Source: Prevotella sp. (GTDB lineage: Bacteria > Bacteroidota > Bacteroidia > Bacteroidales > Bacteroidaceae). From it: a stretch of 64,000 nucleotides of DNA. Every line of letters begins with the position of its first letter. Position 1 is the stretch's first letter. Location of the stretch: positions 129,154-193,153 of the forward strand of contig JAJWLX010000001.1 of the NCBI GenBank assembly GCA_021636625.1, given 5' to 3'. Positions 1 through 9,704 of the stretch are shown here, piece by piece. Below the pieces are notes generated by a model. It was given only the letters and a program-made list of their open reading frames with translations, was not told the origin of the DNA and did no database searches. The position numbers were made by a program, and so were the translations under genes.

Positions 1-272
1 CGCTCTATCCATTTGGCAAACTCGATGCTTCTGAACTCCTGTCCGTGCTCATCCATCAGCACCACGGTATCAGAAGGCTGAATCAGTTTCAGAATCAGTT
101 CACCCTCCCGTTCCTTCTGCTGCTGTTCGCTGAGACTCTTGGTGTTCTTGAGCTCAGGAATCGTTGTTATATTGAAGGGCATATAGTGGGTGATGCGCTC
201 GGCATAATCCTTGATGCCCGCAATAAAATGCTTGTTTACGGTCTTGCCGACCAATATCAGTTCAGTTTTCAT
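1..272 (-). CDS. rlmH: RlmH, 23S rRNA pseudouridine-1915 N3-methyltransferase (C-terminus cut by window edge)
   Basis: The first 90 residues are visible from an ATG at 272; the rest lies outside the window. The start MKTELILVGKT, the core NITTIPELKN and the segment VVLMDEHGQEFRSIEFA are characteristic of RlmH, a small SPOUT-fold SAM methyltransferase (about 157 aa in full) that modifies pseudouridine 1915 in helix 69 of 23S rRNA. The SAM-binding trefoil knot would be in the missing C-terminus. It lies 39 bp downstream of a DUF4491 gene on the same strand and is probably cotranscribed with it. Family assignment is secure despite truncation. Confidence 0.9.
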   Translation of the reverse strand, partial: MKTELILVGKTVNKHFIAGIKDYAERITHYMPFNITTIPELKNTKSLSEQQQKEREGELILKLIQPSDTVVLMDEHGQEFRSIEFAKWIE

Positions 273-311
273 CTTTTAAATGGTAAGCTATAAACTATTA
301 ACTGTAAACGA

Positions 312-623
312 TTAACTTTTATAGTATCCTTTCTTTTCCAGCTTCGGGTTCTTAGGGAACCATCCCTTCTCGCAGCGTTCTTTCTGCTCGAAGAGCTCCC
401 CGATGCTCCAGAGACAGGAAGCACCCAGCACACCGAGAAGGGCAGAGTAGAGAACATTGGCAACCAGGAAGGCTGCACCCACGCTGATAATACCCGCAAC
501 CAGGAACACCCACCAGTAGCGGGTGCCCGTATAATACTCTACCTTGATGACAATAGGGTGGAAGAGTCCTATTATTAAAAAGGTGGAAACGGCGATGATG
601 ACGCCAGTATAATATAATTCCAT
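312..623 (-). CDS. DUF4491 family small membrane protein
   Basis: A 103-aa protein with three hydrophobic segments (about residues 5-22, 36-56 and 58-75) and a charged Lys/Glu-rich C-terminal tail. The sequence LIIGLFHPIVIKVEYY followed by TRYWWVF matches the DUF4491 family, found in Bacteroidota and of unknown function. It precedes rlmH. A minus-strand -7 element (TATTTTTG, reading on plus as CAAAAATA at 659-666) lies just upstream and is back-to-back with the promoter of the phosphosugar mutase. No biochemical role can be inferred from the sequence. Confidence 0.85.
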   Translation of the reverse strand: MELYYTGVIIAVSTFLIIGLFHPIVIKVEYYTGTRYWWVFLVAGIISVGAAFLVANVLYSALLGVLGASCLWSIGELFEQKERCEKGWFPKNPKLEKKGYYKS

Positions 624-686
624 AAGCCTCTTTTTTATTACTTTTTTGTTTCAATGTGCAAAAATACAAAAAAAACTCCAATCTTG

Positions 687-717
687 TTTGGTTTCTCGAA
701 TATTTTATATATCTTTG
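687..717 (+). promoter_or_regulatory. Bacteroidota sigma-ABfr type promoter for the phosphosugar mutase
   Basis: TTTG at 687-690 and TATCTTTG at 710-717, spaced 19 nt, match the Bacteroidota consensus TTTG-N19-21-TAnnTTTG. Transcription would begin near 724, about 75 nt before the ATG at 799. Confidence 0.8.
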
Positions 718-798
718 TACGCAAAAAGAGAAATATTGTGCTGTTTTCGGGCACAACCCTCTGATTGAATATTATTAATAACAAAATAGAATCAAACT

Positions 799-2550
799 AT
801 GGCTAATAACGCAGAATTGATCAAGCAGTGTGAAGAAAGAGCACAGCAGTGGCTCACACCTGCTTTTGACGAAGAAACTCGTAAAGAAGTAAAGGCAATG
901 CTCGACGCAGAGGACAAGTCAGCCCTCGTTGATGCATTCTATCAGAACTTGGAGTTCGGTACTGGTGGTTTGCGCGGTATCATGGGCGCAGGTACCAACC
1001 GCATGAACAAGTATATCGTTGGTATGGCTACACAGGGCTTTGCTAACTACATCCTCAAGGCTTTCCCAGGTGAGGAGAACCTTTCTGTAGTGGTAGGTCA
1101 CGACTGCCGTAACAATTCCCGTCTCTTCGCTGAAACCGTAGCTGCCATCTTCTCTGCCAATGGCATCAAGGCATATCTTTTCGAGAGCCTCCGTCCTACA
1201 CCAGAGATTTCTTTCGCTATCCGTGAGCTCGGTGCCAAGGCTGGTGTCAACGTAACTGCTTCTCACAACCCTAAGGAGTACAATGGTTACAAAGCTTACT
1301 GGAGCGACGGTGCTCAGGTTTTGGCTCCACACGATACTGGTATCATCGAGGAGGTAAACAAGGTGACTATCGACCAGGTGAAGTTTGAGGCTAACTGGGA
1401 TAAGATCAAGATTATCGGTGGTGAGATGGATTACGACTACATGACAGCCGTTCACTCTGCTATGATTGACCAGGATGTCATCAACCGTCAGAAAGACCTC
1501 AACATCGTTTATTCAGCTATGCATGGTACAGGTCGTGTCATCGTTCCTCTCTGTCTTCGTTCTTGGGGCTTCCAGAACATCAATGTAGTTCCTGAGCAGA
1601 TGGTAGTAGATGGTAACTTCCCAACAGTAGTTTCTCCAAACCCAGAGAATGCAGAGGCTATGACCCTCGGTATGAAGCTCGGTACTAAGTTGAACGCTGA
1701 CCTCGTGGTAGCTACTGACCCAGATGCTGACCGCCTGGCTATCGTTTGCCGCGACGACAAGGGCGAGTGGATGATTATCAACGGTAACCAGACAGCCATG
1801 ATGTTCTGCTACTACATCATCGAGAACAAGAAGAAGTTGGGTAAGTTGAAGCCAACAGACTTCCTCGTAAAGACCATCGTAACAACAGAAGTTATCGCTG
1901 AGATTGCCAAGAAGAACAACGTAGAGTTGCGCGACTGCTACACCGGTTTCAAGTGGATTGCACGCGAGATTGCTATCTCTGAGGGCAAGCAGCAGTATAT
2001 CGGTGGTGGTGAGGAGAGCTTCGGCTTCTTGCCATACGATAAGGTACGTGATAAGGATGCTCCTGCATCTATCTGCCTGATTTGTGAGATTGCTGCCTGG
2101 GCTAAGGATCAGGGCAAGACTCTCTACGATCTCTTGATGCAGATCTATGCAGAGTATGGCTTCAGTAAGGAGTTTACTGTAAACGTAGTTCGCCCAGGTA
2201 AGACTGGTGCTGACGAGATCAAGCAGATGATGGCAGACTTCCGTGCTAACCCTCCAAAGGAGTTGGGTGGTAGCAAGATTGTTACCTGGAAGGACTACCA
2301 GAGCTTGGAGGCTAAGCATGCTGATGGCAGTGTAGAGAAGCTCGATATGCCTACAACAAGCAATGTACTCCAGTGGTTCTGCGATGACAATACCAAGGTA
2401 AGTGTTCGCCCATCTGGTACAGAGCCTAAGATCAAGTTCTATATCGAGGTAAAGGATCCTTCATTCAAGTGCGCTGGCTGCTACAACCGTTGTACAGCTG
2501 CAGCTATGGATAAGATCGAGGCTATCAAGAAGAGCTTGAATCTGGATTAA
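799..2550 (+). CDS. Phospho-sugar mutase (phosphoglucomutase/phosphomannomutase family)
   Basis: 583 aa, full length for the alpha-D-phosphohexomutase family, which interconverts hexose 1- and 6-phosphates through a phosphoserine. Visible motifs are the catalytic serine loop VTASHNPKEYNGYKAY (Ser155), the metal loop DPDADRL (Asp307, 309, 311), the sugar-binding GGGEESFGF (Glu405, Ser407) and the phosphate-binding RPSGTEPK near residue 537. The four-domain order is intact. The length and N-terminal extension resemble the PGM2/phosphoglucomutase-phosphopentomutase branch rather than the 450-aa GlmM type. It likely feeds glycogen and nucleotide-sugar pools. Exact sugar preference cannot be read from sequence. 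Confidence 0.93.
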   Translation: MANNAELIKQCEERAQQWLTPAFDEETRKEVKAMLDAEDKSALVDAFYQNLEFGTGGLRGIMGAGTNRMNKYIVGMATQGFANYILKAFPGEENLSVVVGHDCRNNSRLFAETVAAIFSANGIKAYLFESLRPTPEISFAIRELGAKAGVNVTASHNPKEYNGYKAYWSDGAQVLAPHDTGIIEEVNKVTIDQVKFEANWDKIKIIGGEMDYDYMTAVHSAMIDQDVINRQKDLNIVYSAMHGTGRVIVPLCLRSWGFQNINVVPEQMVVDGNFPTVVSPNPENAEAMTLGMKLGTKLNADLVVATDPDADRLAIVCRDDKGEWMIINGNQTAMMFCYYIIENKKKLGKLKPTDFLVKTIVTTEVIAEIAKKNNVELRDCYTGFKWIAREIAISEGKQQYIGGGEESFGFLPYDKVRDKDAPASICLICEIAAWAKDQGKTLYDLLMQIYAEYGFSKEFTVNVVRPGKTGADEIKQMMADFRANPPKELGGSKIVTWKDYQSLEAKHADGSVEKLDMPTTSNVLQWFCDDNTKVSVRPSGTEPKIKFYIEVKDPSFKCAGCYNRCTAAAMDKIEAIKKSLNLD

Positions 2551-2666
2551 TAAAAGCTATTGAACTTTATATGAATGTGTGGGGGAGAAATCATCTTCTG
2601 CACATTCCTCTGAAAGATATTTTTTGATGCATTATTTAGCTCCAACTTTAAATAATGCAATTTCTC

Positions 2667-2693
2667 GGCGAGAAGTCATCCTGACTTCTCGCC
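2667..2693 (+). terminator. Perfect 12-bp hairpin after the phosphosugar mutase
   Basis: GGCGAGAAGTCA and TGACTTCTCGCC form a perfect 12-bp stem with a 3-nt loop. The T tract that follows is short (ATTTTGAATTT), so intrinsic termination is plausible but may be partial. The hairpin also shows that the next reading frame does not begin at its most upstream possible start. Confidence 0.6.
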
Positions 2694-2713
2694 ATTTTGA
2701 ATTTGATAGGTTT

Positions 2714-5155
2714 ATGGATAATAAGAGAAAGATCATTGCCCTTTTGATGGGACTTTCGCTAGGAGGTCAGTCTGTCTATGCCCAAGGGTATAGTTGTGGC
2801 AACGTGTCTCTGTTTTGCTCGCCCGATACACTCAGAGGTGTCCAGATAGGCGCCTTTTCCAGCGTGGTTCGCCAGCAGATGCGTGGTGTGAGCCTGGCTG
2901 GCATCATCAATTCGGTGGGCGATGATATGCGCGGCGTTCAGATTTCTGGCGTTTCCAATGTGGTGAAGGGTGGCAATGGCGTGCAGTTGTCTTTATTTAA
3001 TAATGTATCCAGTTCTCCGTTCCGCGGCGTGCAGCTGAGCGGACTTTCCAATGTTTCCATGGGTATGAAGAGAGGCTTGCAGATTGCTGCTGCCAACGTC
3101 AGTTCTTCCTATATGCGTGGCTTGCAGTTGGGCGGTTACAATTATGCTGATACCCTGAATGGTTCTCAGATCGGTTTGTTCAATGTCTGTATCCGTCATC
3201 CTCGTGGTGTGCAGATTGGTGTCATCAACTATAGCCGGGATACCGTAGCCCATAAGATAGGACTGGTGAATGTTAACCCAAAGACGCGTATCGACTATAT
3301 GTTTTATGGCGGTTCTGCCACCAAAGCCAATCTTGCCATCAGATTCCGCAACCGGAGTACGTATAATATCCTCGGTATCGGAACCCATTACTTCGGATTG
3401 GATGAGAAGTTCTCTGGTGCCTTGTTCTATCGCATCGGTCAGTATTTCCAGTTGTCGCCTAAGTTCTCCCTGAGTGGTGATCTCGGATTCTATCATGTAG
3501 AATCGTTCCAGGAACATTCGCAGGATAAGCCGGAACGGCTCTATTCGCTACAGGCTCGCATCAATGCCGACTATCAGTTGGGCAGATACACCAGCGCCTT
3601 TGCCTCTGTGGGTTATGGGGATACCCATTATTATCATGGTGGCAGGTATCGCCGTCGTGCCATCGTAGAAGCCGGTTTGGCTGTGCGTCTCCAGCGAAAT
3701 TCATCTTTTACGGATATCTCTGCCAAGAAGGAGAACGAATATGATATGGAGGCATGGAAGGAAGGAACCATTTTTGCCTTCGATGATCCGGAGCGACAGA
3801 AGAAGCATCCATGGAAGGCTGCCTTGGAAGCTTTTGCCATCAATGTGGGTGTGCAGTGCTTCGACCAGTTTGTGATGAACGAGGAGTTTGCCAAGATTTC
3901 CTTCCATAGCATCAAGCACAATATTGAAACGGGATTTGTCTGGGATAACGACCAGTTCTCTACCAATCTGTTTGCCCATCCATATCATGGCGGACTCTAT
4001 TTCAATGCTGCAAGAAGTCATGGCATGAATTTCTGGGAATCGGTGCCATACTCCTTCTGTGGTAGTTTGATGTGGGAGACTACCTGCGAGATAGAACCGC
4101 CTGCCATCAACGACCTGATGGCTACTACTTTCGGCGGTGTTGCCATCGGAGAGGTGACGCATCGTGTGAGCAATCTGGTGTTTGATGACCGCCTGTCTGG
4201 TTTTCCTCGTTTCATGCGAGAGTTCCTGGGAACTCTCATCTGTCCGATCAAGGGGTTGAATCGAATCTTGAGTGGCGATGCCTGGCGGGTGAGAGGCAGA
4301 TATTATAAATATCACGATTACCAGCGCAGTCCTGTCAGTTTCTTTGCATCGGCAGGTTATCGATATCTCGCAGACAACAATACGCTGTTCCGTGGTGAGG
4401 GCAATCCATACGTCCGTTTCAATCTGGTTTATGGCGATCCGTTTGATGGTGAGACCACCAAGCCATACGACTACTTCACATTGGATGCCACTTTCGGCTT
4501 GAGCAGCAACCAGCCTCTGATTACCGGTCTGCATCTTCTGGGAAGATTGTGGAGTGTACCGGTGGAGGTGAGCAAGGGAACGGAGATGGAGTTCGGTATC
4601 TTCCAGCACTTCAACTATTACGATTCGCAGCCGGTGAAGGATGGTACCAGTCTGGTGCCTTACCGCATATCCGAGGCAGCCTCTTTCGGTCCTGGCATCA
4701 TCTACCGCTTCCCTCAGGTGGGCAATCTCACCAGATTTGAGCAGCGTGTCTTCCTGGATGGTATCCTGCTGGGTGGAAGTCTGACTGATTATTATAATGT
4801 GATAGACCGCGACTACAACATGGGTAGCGGTTATAGCGTGAAGGCCAGCAGTTTCATGGAGTTCGGCAAGGTAGCCACCTTCCAGATAGGTGCCGACTAT
4901 TATCGCATCTTCACGTGGAAGGGATATGAGGGAAAGGATCTGGCGACGACCGATCCGCTCTATCTCAACGCCCAGGGTGACAAGGGAAATGCATCTCTGC
5001 TGGTGCTGAATGCCCGCTTCGGTCTGGCGCTTTCCAATCGGCTGAACCTGGACTTCAATGTGTCCAACTATTGGCGTGATACCCATTACTCATATCATGA
5101 TGACGTGACGTCTAAAACCTTTGATATGAGTCTGGGATTGCAATACAAGTTCTAA
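2714..5155 (+). CDS. Surface beta-repeat protein with DUF3943 domain
   Basis: The ATG at 2714 gives an 813-aa protein with a clean signal peptide ending at VYAQ; an upstream in-frame start would read through the preceding hairpin and is rejected. Residues about 40-190 hold seven or eight degenerate repeats of roughly 18-20 residues around G-V-Q-[IL]-[GS] (RGVQIGAFS, RGVQISGVS, RGVQLSGLS, RGLQLGGYN, RGVQIGVIN), which predicts a beta-solenoid or barrel-like surface. The C-terminal half contains DUF3943 (WESVPYSFCGSLMWE and GEVTHRVSNLVFDDRLSGFPR) and ends in alternating aromatic strands to a terminal Phe, typical of an outer-membrane barrel. Function unknown. Confidence 0.82.
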   Translation: MDNKRKIIALLMGLSLGGQSVYAQGYSCGNVSLFCSPDTLRGVQIGAFSSVVRQQMRGVSLAGIINSVGDDMRGVQISGVSNVVKGGNGVQLSLFNNVSSSPFRGVQLSGLSNVSMGMKRGLQIAAANVSSSYMRGLQLGGYNYADTLNGSQIGLFNVCIRHPRGVQIGVINYSRDTVAHKIGLVNVNPKTRIDYMFYGGSATKANLAIRFRNRSTYNILGIGTHYFGLDEKFSGALFYRIGQYFQLSPKFSLSGDLGFYHVESFQEHSQDKPERLYSLQARINADYQLGRYTSAFASVGYGDTHYYHGGRYRRRAIVEAGLAVRLQRNSSFTDISAKKENEYDMEAWKEGTIFAFDDPERQKKHPWKAALEAFAINVGVQCFDQFVMNEEFAKISFHSIKHNIETGFVWDNDQFSTNLFAHPYHGGLYFNAARSHGMNFWESVPYSFCGSLMWETTCEIEPPAINDLMATTFGGVAIGEVTHRVSNLVFDDRLSGFPRFMREFLGTLICPIKGLNRILSGDAWRVRGRYYKYHDYQRSPVSFFASAGYRYLADNNTLFRGEGNPYVRFNLVYGDPFDGETTKPYDYFTLDATFGLSSNQPLITGLHLLGRLWSVPVEVSKGTEMEFGIFQHFNYYDSQPVKDGTSLVPYRISEAASFGPGIIYRFPQVGNLTRFEQRVFLDGILLGGSLTDYYNVIDRDYNMGSGYSVKASSFMEFGKVATFQIGADYYRIFTWKGYEGKDLATTDPLYLNAQGDKGNASLLVLNARFGLALSNRLNLDFNVSNYWRDTHYSYHDDVTSKTFDMSLGLQYKF

Positions 5156-5257
5156 GGGGCAGTCGTCTTATTAGTAGAAATTTAGCAGATTTTTAGCAGA
5201 AATTAGGGGTGCAAAGGGAAACGATATACATAAAATTGTAGAAAAAACGCAAAAAGT

Positions 5258-5289
5258 TTTGCATATTTTCTGGATTTATATTACCTTTG
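5258..5289 (+). promoter_or_regulatory. Promoter for the PurF-like gene
   Basis: TTTG at 5258-5261 and TACCTTTG at 5282-5289 with a 20-nt spacer, an excellent match to the Bacteroidota vegetative consensus. The leader to the ATG at 5329 is about 33 nt. Confidence 0.85.
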
Positions 5290-5328
5290 CACCCATATTT
5301 CAAACATAAAACATAGAATTATACTCTT

Positions 5329-6768
5329 ATGGGAGGCATTTTCGGAACTATTTCCAAGAAAAGCTGTGTCGCAGACCTTTTCTACGGCACCGACTACAAC
5401 TCACATCTCGGTACACGCCGAGGCGGTTTGGCAACCTACAGTAGTGAGAAGGGCTTCGTGCGCTCTATCCACAACTTAGAAAGTTCTTATTTTAGAACGA
5501 AGTTTGAACCTACACTCGACAAATTCGAGGGTGCGACATCGGGTATCGGTGTGATTAGCGATACTGATGCGCAGCCATTGATCATGAATTCTCATCTTGG
5601 TCGCTTTGCCATTTGTACAGTAGCCAAGATATTAAATAAGGATGAACTTACTCAGTACCTGTTGGACAAGAACATGCACTTTGCAGAGATGTCTTCAGGA
5701 AGTACCAACCCAACTGAGTTGGTGGCTCTTCTCATCATCCAGGGCAAGAATTTCCGAGAGGGAATCGAGAACGTGTTCCATCATATCAAGGGTTCCTGCA
5801 CCATGATGATCCTTACAGAGGATGGTATCATCTGTGCCCGCGACAGCTGGGGACGTACACCTATTATTATAGGCAAGAAGGAGGGTGCTTATGCAGCTTC
5901 CAGCGAGACCACCTCATTCCCTAACCTTGACTTCGAGACAGCACACGAGGTAGGTCCTGGCGAAATCGTGAAGATTACTGCTGAGGGTATGGAGCAGATC
6001 CGTCCTGCCAACAAGAAAATGCAGGTTTGTTCTTTCCTCTGGGTATATTATGGATTCCCAACTTCTACCTACGAGGGCAAGAATGTAGAGGAAGCTCGTT
6101 TTTCCAATGGTTTCAATCTTGCCAAGACAGATGATGTTGAGGTAGATTGCTGCAGCGGTATTCCAGATTCTGGTACAGGTATGGCGATGGGATATGCTGC
6201 CGGTAAGGGTGTTCCTTATCAGCGTTGCATTGCCAAATATACTCCTACCTGGCCTCGAAGCTTTACACCTAGCAACCAGAGTATGCGCTCTTTGGTAGCC
6301 AAGATGAAGCTGATTCCTAACAAGGCTATGTTGAAGGGTAAGCGAGTGCTGTTCTGCGATGACAGTATCGTGCGTGGTACCCAGCTTCGCGACAATGTGA
6401 AGGTGCTCTTTGATCAGGCTGGTCTGAAGGAGTGTCACATGCGTATCGCTTGTCCTCCATTGGTTTATGGCTGTCCTTTCATCAACTTTACTTCTTCCAA
6501 GAGTGATATGGAGTTGATTACCCGCAGAATCATCGAGAAGTTTGAGGGCGATGCCAACAAGAATCTGGAGAAGTATGCTACCACAGGTTCTCCTGAATAT
6601 CAGAGAATGGTGGATGAGATTGCCAACCAGCTTGGATTGACTACACTGAAGTTCAATACCATCGAGCAGCTCGTTGAAGCTATCGGTTTGCCTAAGTGCC
6701 AGGTATGTACCCACTGCTTCGATGGCAGCAGTGCTTATACCTTGAATGAATTCGCAGACGAAGATTAA
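5329..6768 (+). CDS. Amidophosphoribosyltransferase homologue lacking the N-terminal catalytic Cys
   Basis: 479 aa, the normal PurF length, with a class II glutamine amidotransferase-like N-half and a type I phosphoribosyltransferase C-half. The PRPP loop VLFCDDSIVRGTQL is intact. Cysteines at positions equivalent to the 4Fe-4S ligands of Bacillus PurF are present (MQVCSF, RIACPP, CQVCTHC). The protein starts MGGIFG, so the residue that is the nucleophilic Cys (position 2 before Met removal) in active glutaminases is Gly. The HVRYST and NGN glutaminase motifs are also not recognisable. It may use free ammonia, depend on a partner or do another PRPP reaction. Similar MGG-type sequences are, from memory, common in Bacteroidales. 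Confidence 0.8.
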   Translation: MGGIFGTISKKSCVADLFYGTDYNSHLGTRRGGLATYSSEKGFVRSIHNLESSYFRTKFEPTLDKFEGATSGIGVISDTDAQPLIMNSHLGRFAICTVAKILNKDELTQYLLDKNMHFAEMSSGSTNPTELVALLIIQGKNFREGIENVFHHIKGSCTMMILTEDGIICARDSWGRTPIIIGKKEGAYAASSETTSFPNLDFETAHEVGPGEIVKITAEGMEQIRPANKKMQVCSFLWVYYGFPTSTYEGKNVEEARFSNGFNLAKTDDVEVDCCSGIPDSGTGMAMGYAAGKGVPYQRCIAKYTPTWPRSFTPSNQSMRSLVAKMKLIPNKAMLKGKRVLFCDDSIVRGTQLRDNVKVLFDQAGLKECHMRIACPPLVYGCPFINFTSSKSDMELITRRIIEKFEGDANKNLEKYATTGSPEYQRMVDEIANQLGLTTLKFNTIEQLVEAIGLPKCQVCTHCFDGSSAYTLNEFADED

Positions 6769-6775
6769 AATATAA

Positions 6776-6835
6776 AATCCCGATTTCCTGAACTTTGCAT
6801 CAGATAAGCAAAGTCTTGGAAATCGGGATTCTTTT
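6776..6835. terminator. Bidirectional terminator between purF-like gene and uvrA
   Basis: AATCCCGATTTCC at 6776-6788 pairs perfectly with GGAAATCGGGATT at 6818-6830, with a second inner stem (ACTTTGC/GCAAAGT), followed by CTTTTA. It sits between convergent genes. Confidence 0.8.
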
Positions 6836-6857
6836 ATCTCCTGCCGGCAAAGAATGA

Positions 6858-9686
6858 TTATTTCTTCTTCAGCAAGGGTGCCAGGAATTTGTAGGTATAG
6901 CCTTTCTTGCTCTTTGCCATCTCTTCCGGTGTGCCGGCAAAGAGGAGCTGACCTCCACCTCGTCCACCTTCGGGACCCATATCAATGAGCCAGTCGGCGA
7001 GCTTGATGACATCCAGATTGTGCTCGATGATAATCACCGTATTGCCTCTATCTACCAGTTTCTGAAGCACATCCATCAGAATGCGGATGTCTTCGAAATG
7101 AAGACCGGTGGTAGGTTCATCCAGAATATAGAGCGTCTTGCCGGTATCACGTTTGGATAGTTCGGTAGCAAGTTTCACTCGCTGGCTTTCTCCGCCCGAA
7201 AGGGTAGTGGAGCTCTGTCCCAACTTGATGTAACCCAATCCTACACTCTGTAATGCCTTGATCTTGTTGAGAATCTGAGGCACGTTCTCGAAAAACTCTA
7301 CTGCCTGGTTGATGGTCATATCCAGTACATCGGCGATGCTCTTTCCCTTGTATCTTACCTCCAGCGTTTCACGGTTGTAGCGCTTGCCGTGGCATACCTC
7401 GCATGGAACATAGACATCAGGCAGGAAGTTCATCTCGATGGTCTTGTATCCATTTCCGCCACACGCTTCGCATCTGCCACCCTTCACGTTGAAGGAGAAT
7501 CTGCCTGGCTTGTAGCCACGGATCTTAGCCTCTGGAAGACCCACAAACAGCGAGCGGATATCGCTGAACACACCTGTGTAGGTGGCAGGATTACTGCGAG
7601 GGGTTCTGCCGATCGGACTTTGATCCACATTCACTACCTTGTCGATATTCTCGATTCCCTCGATGCTGTCGTATGGCATCGGTTTCTTCAGGGAACGGTA
7701 GAAATGCTGGGAGAGGATAGGCTGCAGGGTTTCATTGATCAGCGTTGATTTACCCGATCCGCTGACTCCCGTTACTACGATGAGCTTGCCGAGCGGGAAC
7801 TCTACATCTACTCCCTTCAGGTTGTTGCCTCTGGCTCCACGGATGGTGATGCTCTTGCCGTTTCCTTTGCGGCGATGCTCAGGAATCTCTATTGCCATCT
7901 TGCCATTCAGATACTTGGCGGTGATGGTGTCGGTCTTCAGCATCTCTTTCGGAGTACCCTGGAAAACCACTTCGCCTCCCTTTCTGCCTGCCTTCGGACC
8001 GATATCTACAATCCAGTCGGCAGCTCGCATCATATCCTCATCATGTTCTACTACGATGACGGTATTACCCAGGTCGCGCAATTCCTTCAGGCTGTTGATG
8101 AGTCGCTCGTTGTCTCGCTGGTGCAGACCGATACTTGGCTCATCGAGGATGTAGAGCACATTGACGAGCTGGCTGCCAATCTGGGTAGCAAGACGGATGC
8201 GCTGGCTTTCACCACCAGAGAGTGACGCCGATTGTCGATTGAGTGAGAGATAGTTCAGACCCACATCGAGGAGGAAGTTGACACGTGAGCGCAACTCCTT
8301 GATGATTTCGTGAGCCACCTTTGCCTTCATGGAAGGGAGGTGAGCTTCCACCTGTTCGAGCCAGTCGCGCAGTTCGTCGATGTCGAGGTTGGCAACTTCC
8401 GATATATTCTTGTCCCAGATGCGGAAGGCGAGCGATTCCTTCTTGAGTCGCTGTCCATGGCACTCCGGACATTCGATGGTAGATATAAACTGGTCAGCCC
8501 ATTTCTTTCCTGCAGCACTCTCGTCATTCTCTATCACCTTCTGCAGATAGTCGATGATGCCATCGTATGCGCAGAAGTAATCCGAAGAGGTATGCACCTT
8601 CTCTTTACCGATCTTTACGTTTTCCAGTGTTCCATAGAGGATTTCCTGCATGGCATCTCCCGGAATCTCTGCGATAGGAGTCTTGAGTTTCAGGTCATAT
8701 TTCTCGAGCAAAGACTCAATCTGCCAGAAAATCATCTGGTTCTTGTATTTGCCGAGAGGGGCGATTCCACCTTCGTAGATGCTCAGGCTGTCATCCGGAA
8801 TCACCTTCTTGATATCTATCTGGTTTACCTTTCCTAGACCCTTGCAGTGAGGGCAGGCACCTTCCGGCGAATTGAACGAGAACATATTAGGTGCCGGATC
8901 CTGGTAGGCTATACCGGTAACTGGATCCATCAGGCGTTTTGAGAAGTTCTTGCCCGTCTTTTCCCCTTTCTCTATCACCATCACCATGCCATCGCCCTGC
9001 TTCATGGCGGTAGCTACACTCTTGCGGATGCGTTCCTCATCGGCTTCCTTTACCACGAGCTTGTCGATGACAACTTCTATGTTGTGCATCTTGTAGCGGT
9101 CGAGCTTCATTCCGCTTACCACTTCCTGGATTTCTCCATCCACACGTACATAGAGATAACCTTTGCGGCGCATACTTTCGAAGAGTTCGCGATAATGTCC
9201 CTTGCGCTGGCGAATCAGAGGAGCCAGCAGGAAGATGGCCTTTCCGGCATATTCATCGAGAATCATATCGATGACCTGTTCTTCGGTGTATTTCACCATC
9301 TCTTCACCGCTGCGGTAGCTGTAGGCTGTACCGGCACGGGCAAAGAGCAGACGGAGATAATCGTAAATCTCGGTAGTGGTACCAACGGTAGAACGAGGGT
9401 TCTTGTTGGTGGTCTTCTGCTCGATGCTGATGACCGGACTCAGACCGGTAATCTTATCAACGTCCGGGCGCTCCATATTGCCCAGGAAGTTGCGGGCATA
9501 GGCAGAGAACGTCTCGATATAGCGGCGCTGACCCTCGGCAAAGATGGTATCGAAAGCCAACGACGACTTGCCCGAACCCGAAAGTCCGGTTATCACGGTG
9601 AGGGAGTCGCGTGGAATCTCAACATCAATGTTCTTGAGGTTGTGTACTCTGGCGCCCCATACATTTATCTTTTCTTCTGAATTCAT
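6858..9686 (-). CDS. uvrA: UvrA, excinuclease ABC subunit A
   Basis: 942 aa, full length for UvrA, the DNA-damage sensor ATPase of nucleotide excision repair. Two ABC modules are seen: Walker [15 protein letters not shown] near residue 35 and [15 protein letters not shown] near 645, with signature motifs [18 protein letters not shown] and [18 protein letters not shown], each followed by LDEPSIGLH or LDEPTTGLH. Zinc-finger cysteine pairs are present ([24 protein letters not shown] with CEVCHGKRY). Start [20 protein letters not shown] is the usual N-terminus. It follows a small sorting-domain gene by 18 bp and is probably read from that gene's promoter. Confidence 0.97.
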   Translation of the reverse strand: MNSEEKINVWGARVHNLKNIDVEIPRDSLTVITGLSGSGKSSLAFDTIFAEGQRRYIETFSAYARNFLGNMERPDVDKITGLSPVISIEQKTTNKNPRSTVGTTTEIYDYLRLLFARAGTAYSYRSGEEMVKYTEEQVIDMILDEYAGKAIFLLAPLIRQRKGHYRELFESMRRKGYLYVRVDGEIQEVVSGMKLDRYKMHNIEVVIDKLVVKEADEERIRKSVATAMKQGDGMVMVIEKGEKTGKNFSKRLMDPVTGIAYQDPAPNMFSFNSPEGACPHCKGLGKVNQIDIKKVIPDDSLSIYEGGIAPLGKYKNQMIFWQIESLLEKYDLKLKTPIAEIPGDAMQEILYGTLENVKIGKEKVHTSSDYFCAYDGIIDYLQKVIENDESAAGKKWADQFISTIECPECHGQRLKKESLAFRIWDKNISEVANLDIDELRDWLEQVEAHLPSMKAKVAHEIIKELRSRVNFLLDVGLNYLSLNRQSASLSGGESQRIRLATQIGSQLVNVLYILDEPSIGLHQRDNERLINSLKELRDLGNTVIVVEHDEDMMRAADWIVDIGPKAGRKGGEVVFQGTPKEMLKTDTITAKYLNGKMAIEIPEHRRKGNGKSITIRGARGNNLKGVDVEFPLGKLIVVTGVSGSGKSTLINETLQPILSQHFYRSLKKPMPYDSIEGIENIDKVVNVDQSPIGRTPRSNPATYTGVFSDIRSLFVGLPEAKIRGYKPGRFSFNVKGGRCEACGGNGYKTIEMNFLPDVYVPCEVCHGKRYNRETLEVRYKGKSIADVLDMTINQAVEFFENVPQILNKIKALQSVGLGYIKLGQSSTTLSGGESQRVKLATELSKRDTGKTLYILDEPTTGLHFEDIRILMDVLQKLVDRGNTVIIIEHNLDVIKLADWLIDMGPEGGRGGGQLLFAGTPEEMAKSKKGYTYKFLAPLLKKK

Positions 9687-9704
9687 ATTCTAATTTCCGC
9701 TCAC

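Noticed and set aside
2579..2713. In-frame upstream extension of the DUF3943 gene
   Set aside because: It would put the start within the mutase terminator hairpin and bury the signal peptide at residue 46.
3701..5086. Long minus-strand ORF (461 aa) within the DUF3943 gene
   Set aside because: Antisense shadow; low-complexity composition and no recognisable domain.
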